This document shows, piece by piece, positions 25,601-26,367 of a stretch of 26,367 bases of DNA. The first letter of the stretch is position 1. Each line of letters opens with the position of its first letter. The stretch covers positions 15,770-42,136 of the forward strand of contig JAOZSN010000002.1 of NCBI GenBank assembly GCA_029939635.1, given 5' to 3'. The stretch is from Deltaproteobacteria bacterium. Its GTDB lineage: Bacteria > Desulfobacterota > Desulfobulbia > Desulfobulbales > SURF-16. The notes beneath the pieces are model-generated. The model searched no databases and was not told the DNA's origin. It worked only from the letters and a program-made list of their open reading frames with translations. The translations under genes and the position numbers were made by a program.

Positions 25601-25731
25601 GCGATATTAGGCGGTGCCAATTCAGGATACTGGGCAATGGGCAGCGCCTTCATAGCAATGATGCCGCTCAAGACAATGATAAGGGCAATGACTGCGGCAA
25701 AGATAGGGCGGTTGATGAAAAATTTACTCAT
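22621..25731 (-). CDS. RND multidrug efflux pump, AcrB/HAE1 type
   Basis: 1036 residues, normal for AcrB-type pumps (about 1030-1050). The start FFINRPIFAAVIALIIVLSG is the standard first helix. TM4 holds the proton-relay pair in GIVVDDAIVVVENT around residue 405. Other family marks are QVNGVEGMIYM, FVQNRVA, LPGVGDVSVFGAG, LPGGFIPTEDQGY and the second-half RFRPVMMTAFSFILGTFPL. The trimeric inner-membrane pump takes drugs, bile-like amphiphiles or solvents from periplasm and membrane and passes them, via the adaptor encoded just upstream, to a TolC-type channel not seen in this window. GGA lies eight bases before the ATG. No repressor gene is visible on this side, so regulation is unknown. Confidence 0.95.
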   Translation of the reverse strand: MSKFFINRPIFAAVIALIIVLSGIIAMKALPIAQYPELAPPNIAVTAAYPGANSQVIADTVATPIEKQVNGVEGMIYMKSTSTNAGTYTLNVTFAPGTDADMASVFVQNRVATATAGLPAEVKQTGVTTKKKSTSIVQMIILTSPNGEYDKFFLSNYITLRLKDEISRLPGVGDVSVFGAGDYAMRLWLDPGKLKSRGLTTGDVARALQAQNVQVAAGKIGAAPAPDYVAFEYTINTLGRLTDIDEFEKIILKRSDGGRFTRLKDVARLELASQDYSANIYLNNQQAAGMMIYQLPGANALELAAAVKAKMEELHQAFPPGLEYQIPFDTTLFIQDSIDEVVTTLIIAVLLVFITIYVFLQDWRATLIPGIAIPVSLIGTFGLMLLMGFSINMITLFGLVLAIGIVVDDAIVVVENTARNIDDFGMNSKDAAIKAMEEVAGPVVATTLVLMAVFVPTAFLGGITGQIYRQFALTISAATLISSINALTMSPALCALLLRPSSTKKNFFFRKFDAGFDISTRWYVRLVKGGLRKSFFMVLIFAALSAAALFGFTKLPGGFIPTEDQGYAMYAVQLPDGAAMSRTDKVTEAISNKVGKIDGIADVIRVPGFSMLDSAMASNSAAFWVIFDSFAERMPKGQTMDVILAQMGAIAAQTQEAIVMPFPPPPIMGLGNTGGFSLQLEDRAGVGLNTLGEVTTDFFMNASQDPRIAQAFSTFRANVPQLYAEVNRTKVEDLDISLSEVFAALQAYLGSSYVNDFNKFNRTFQVRIQADADFRSQIRDIGAIEVRSNKGKMVPLATFVEIRPDFGPMVVNRFNMYPAATISGSGAPGVSSGQTLDVMEGFAANFLPSSMGTDWSDMSFQEKTARNPLPIFAMCIVFTYLVLCAQYESWSTSLCVMMTATLGLCGTVAAVMIRAMDNNVYTQIGIVLLIALACKNAILIIEFAVELRKEGKSLFEAATEAARLRFRPVMMTAFSFILGTFPLVIAAGAGAASRQALGTAVFYGMIAATFLGVIFVPIFYLVIAGFSERYFGVTDE

Positions 25732-25752
25732 GGTTTATATCCAAAAACGAAG

Positions 25753-25865
25753 AAGCGAATATCGAGGTCACAAGAAATGTCGAATGACGAAGGGTGGAAG
25801 ATATCTTAATTAAGAAAGTACCTTCCTACAAAATCCAATATCCCTTGTGACCTCGATATTCGCTT
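25753..25865. repeat. Perfect 22-bp inverted repeat between adaptor and pump genes (copy C)
   Basis: Arms 25753-25774 and 25844-25865 are perfectly complementary (they begin AAGCGAATATCG and end CGATATTCGCTT). The interior has weaker pairings (GGAAG with CTTCC, and the palindrome TTAATTAA). Inside the left half lies TCGAATGACGAA, a 12-base word shared with palindrome A at 4665-4676. It fills the 149-base gap and would form a long hairpin in the operon mRNA. Confidence 0.9.
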
Positions 25866-25880
25866 TTGATTTATTAATTC

Positions 25881-26367
25881 CTACTTACGAAACTCCTGCT
25901 TCGCCTTCTCTGCAGCCCCTTGCTGCTCTGCTGCAACCGGCAGACCAGGCCGGGCCCGCTGCAGGCCGTTGACGATGACCATATCATCCTTGGTCAGGCC
26001 CTCCTCAATAACCACGGTACCGTCCAGCATGACTTGACCAACCGTGACCGGACGGTACTGGGCCTTGCTCTCCTTATCAACAACCATGAGATAGCGGCCA
26101 CGCTGATCAGTACCCAGAGCAATCTCAGGCACCAACAGGGTATCGGCCTTGGTATACAGAGGCAACCGCACCTTAGCAAACTGACCAGGAGTGATAAAAA
26201 GATCAGCATTTGCAAAAACGGCCCGAACCTGCACCGTACCCGTCTCTCTATCCACGCTAGGGTCAGCATAATCGGCAAGGCCGCGATAGGGATAGTCCTT
26301 CTGACCATCTAAGGCCAGCTGTACCTCGACAACCTCAGGCTCCTCATCTTTACTCTTCTGGGGCGGG
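25881..26367 (-). CDS. RND efflux periplasmic adaptor, 5' end outside the window
   Basis: The last 161 residues of a membrane-fusion protein; the frame is open to the right edge. Visible blocks are typical of AcrA/MexA-type adaptors: GLADYADPSVDRETGTVQVR, AVFANADLFITPGQFAKVRLP and, in the membrane-proximal domain, DTLLVPEIALGTDQRGRYLM and VIEEGLTKDDMVIVNGLQRA. The tail ends PVAAEQQGAAEKAKQEFRK. The protein links the pump to the outer-membrane channel across the periplasm. Its stop is 149 bases before the pump ATG, an unusually long gap for adaptor-pump pairs, filled by the inverted repeat. Confidence 0.9.
   Translation of the reverse strand, partial: PPQKSKDEEPEVVEVQLALDGQKDYPYRGLADYADPSVDRETGTVQVRAVFANADLFITPGQFAKVRLPLYTKADTLLVPEIALGTDQRGRYLMVVDKESKAQYRPVTVGQVMLDGTVVIEEGLTKDDMVIVNGLQRARPGLPVAAEQQGAAEKAKQEFRK

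Overview
The window looks like chromosomal DNA of a marine, Gram-negative Desulfobacterota (old Deltaproteobacteria), most likely a Desulfobulbales sulfate reducer of the Desulfotalea/Desulfobulbus type. This is inferred from moderate G+C, two sigma-54 promoters with an NtrC-type activator, Na+-linked transport genes and a MoxR/Bat operon. No rRNA or tRNA was seen, so the placement rests on gene content alone.

Region 1 (1-7764, minus strand) is a complete MoxR-Bat type operon. In transcription order it holds the MoxR AAA+ ATPase, a DUF58 protein, a DUF4381-like membrane protein, two von Willebrand A membrane proteins (BatA, BatB), a TPR/poly-Gln protein (BatC) and BatD, which runs off the left edge. 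Most junctions overlap by a few bases (TAATG, TGATG, ATGA). The two real gaps each hold a large imperfect palindrome built from degenerate 7-base units.

Region 2 (8176-18597) is the most interesting part. A histidine kinase and an NtrC-like activator (minus strand) diverge from a plus-strand set: an SLC13-type anion permease, an NhaD Na+/H+ antiporter, an orphan HigA-like HTH protein, and a Lon protease that has lost its N-terminal substrate domain and carries a receiver (REC) domain inserted just before its AAA+ module. A Usp-like protein and a small membrane protein follow. A very good -24/-12 sigma-54 promoter stands before the permease and another before the Usp gene. About 100 bp upstream of each lies the same dyad, YGTTAC-N5-GYAACA. 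I read this as one regulon in which a single kinase may phosphorylate both a transcription activator and a protease while the cell manages Na+-coupled anion uptake.

Region 3 (18598-21423, plus strand) holds a small Lys-rich exported protein, an EEP-family lipoprotein hydrolase followed by a decayed cardiolipin synthase (the ybhP-clsB arrangement of E. coli, now broken), and an HDOD protein.

Region 4 (21509-26367, minus strand) holds the end of an RND efflux adaptor gene, the AcrB-type pump, a 93-residue unknown protein, an exported unknown protein and a small lipoprotein. A perfect 22-bp inverted repeat sits between adaptor and pump.
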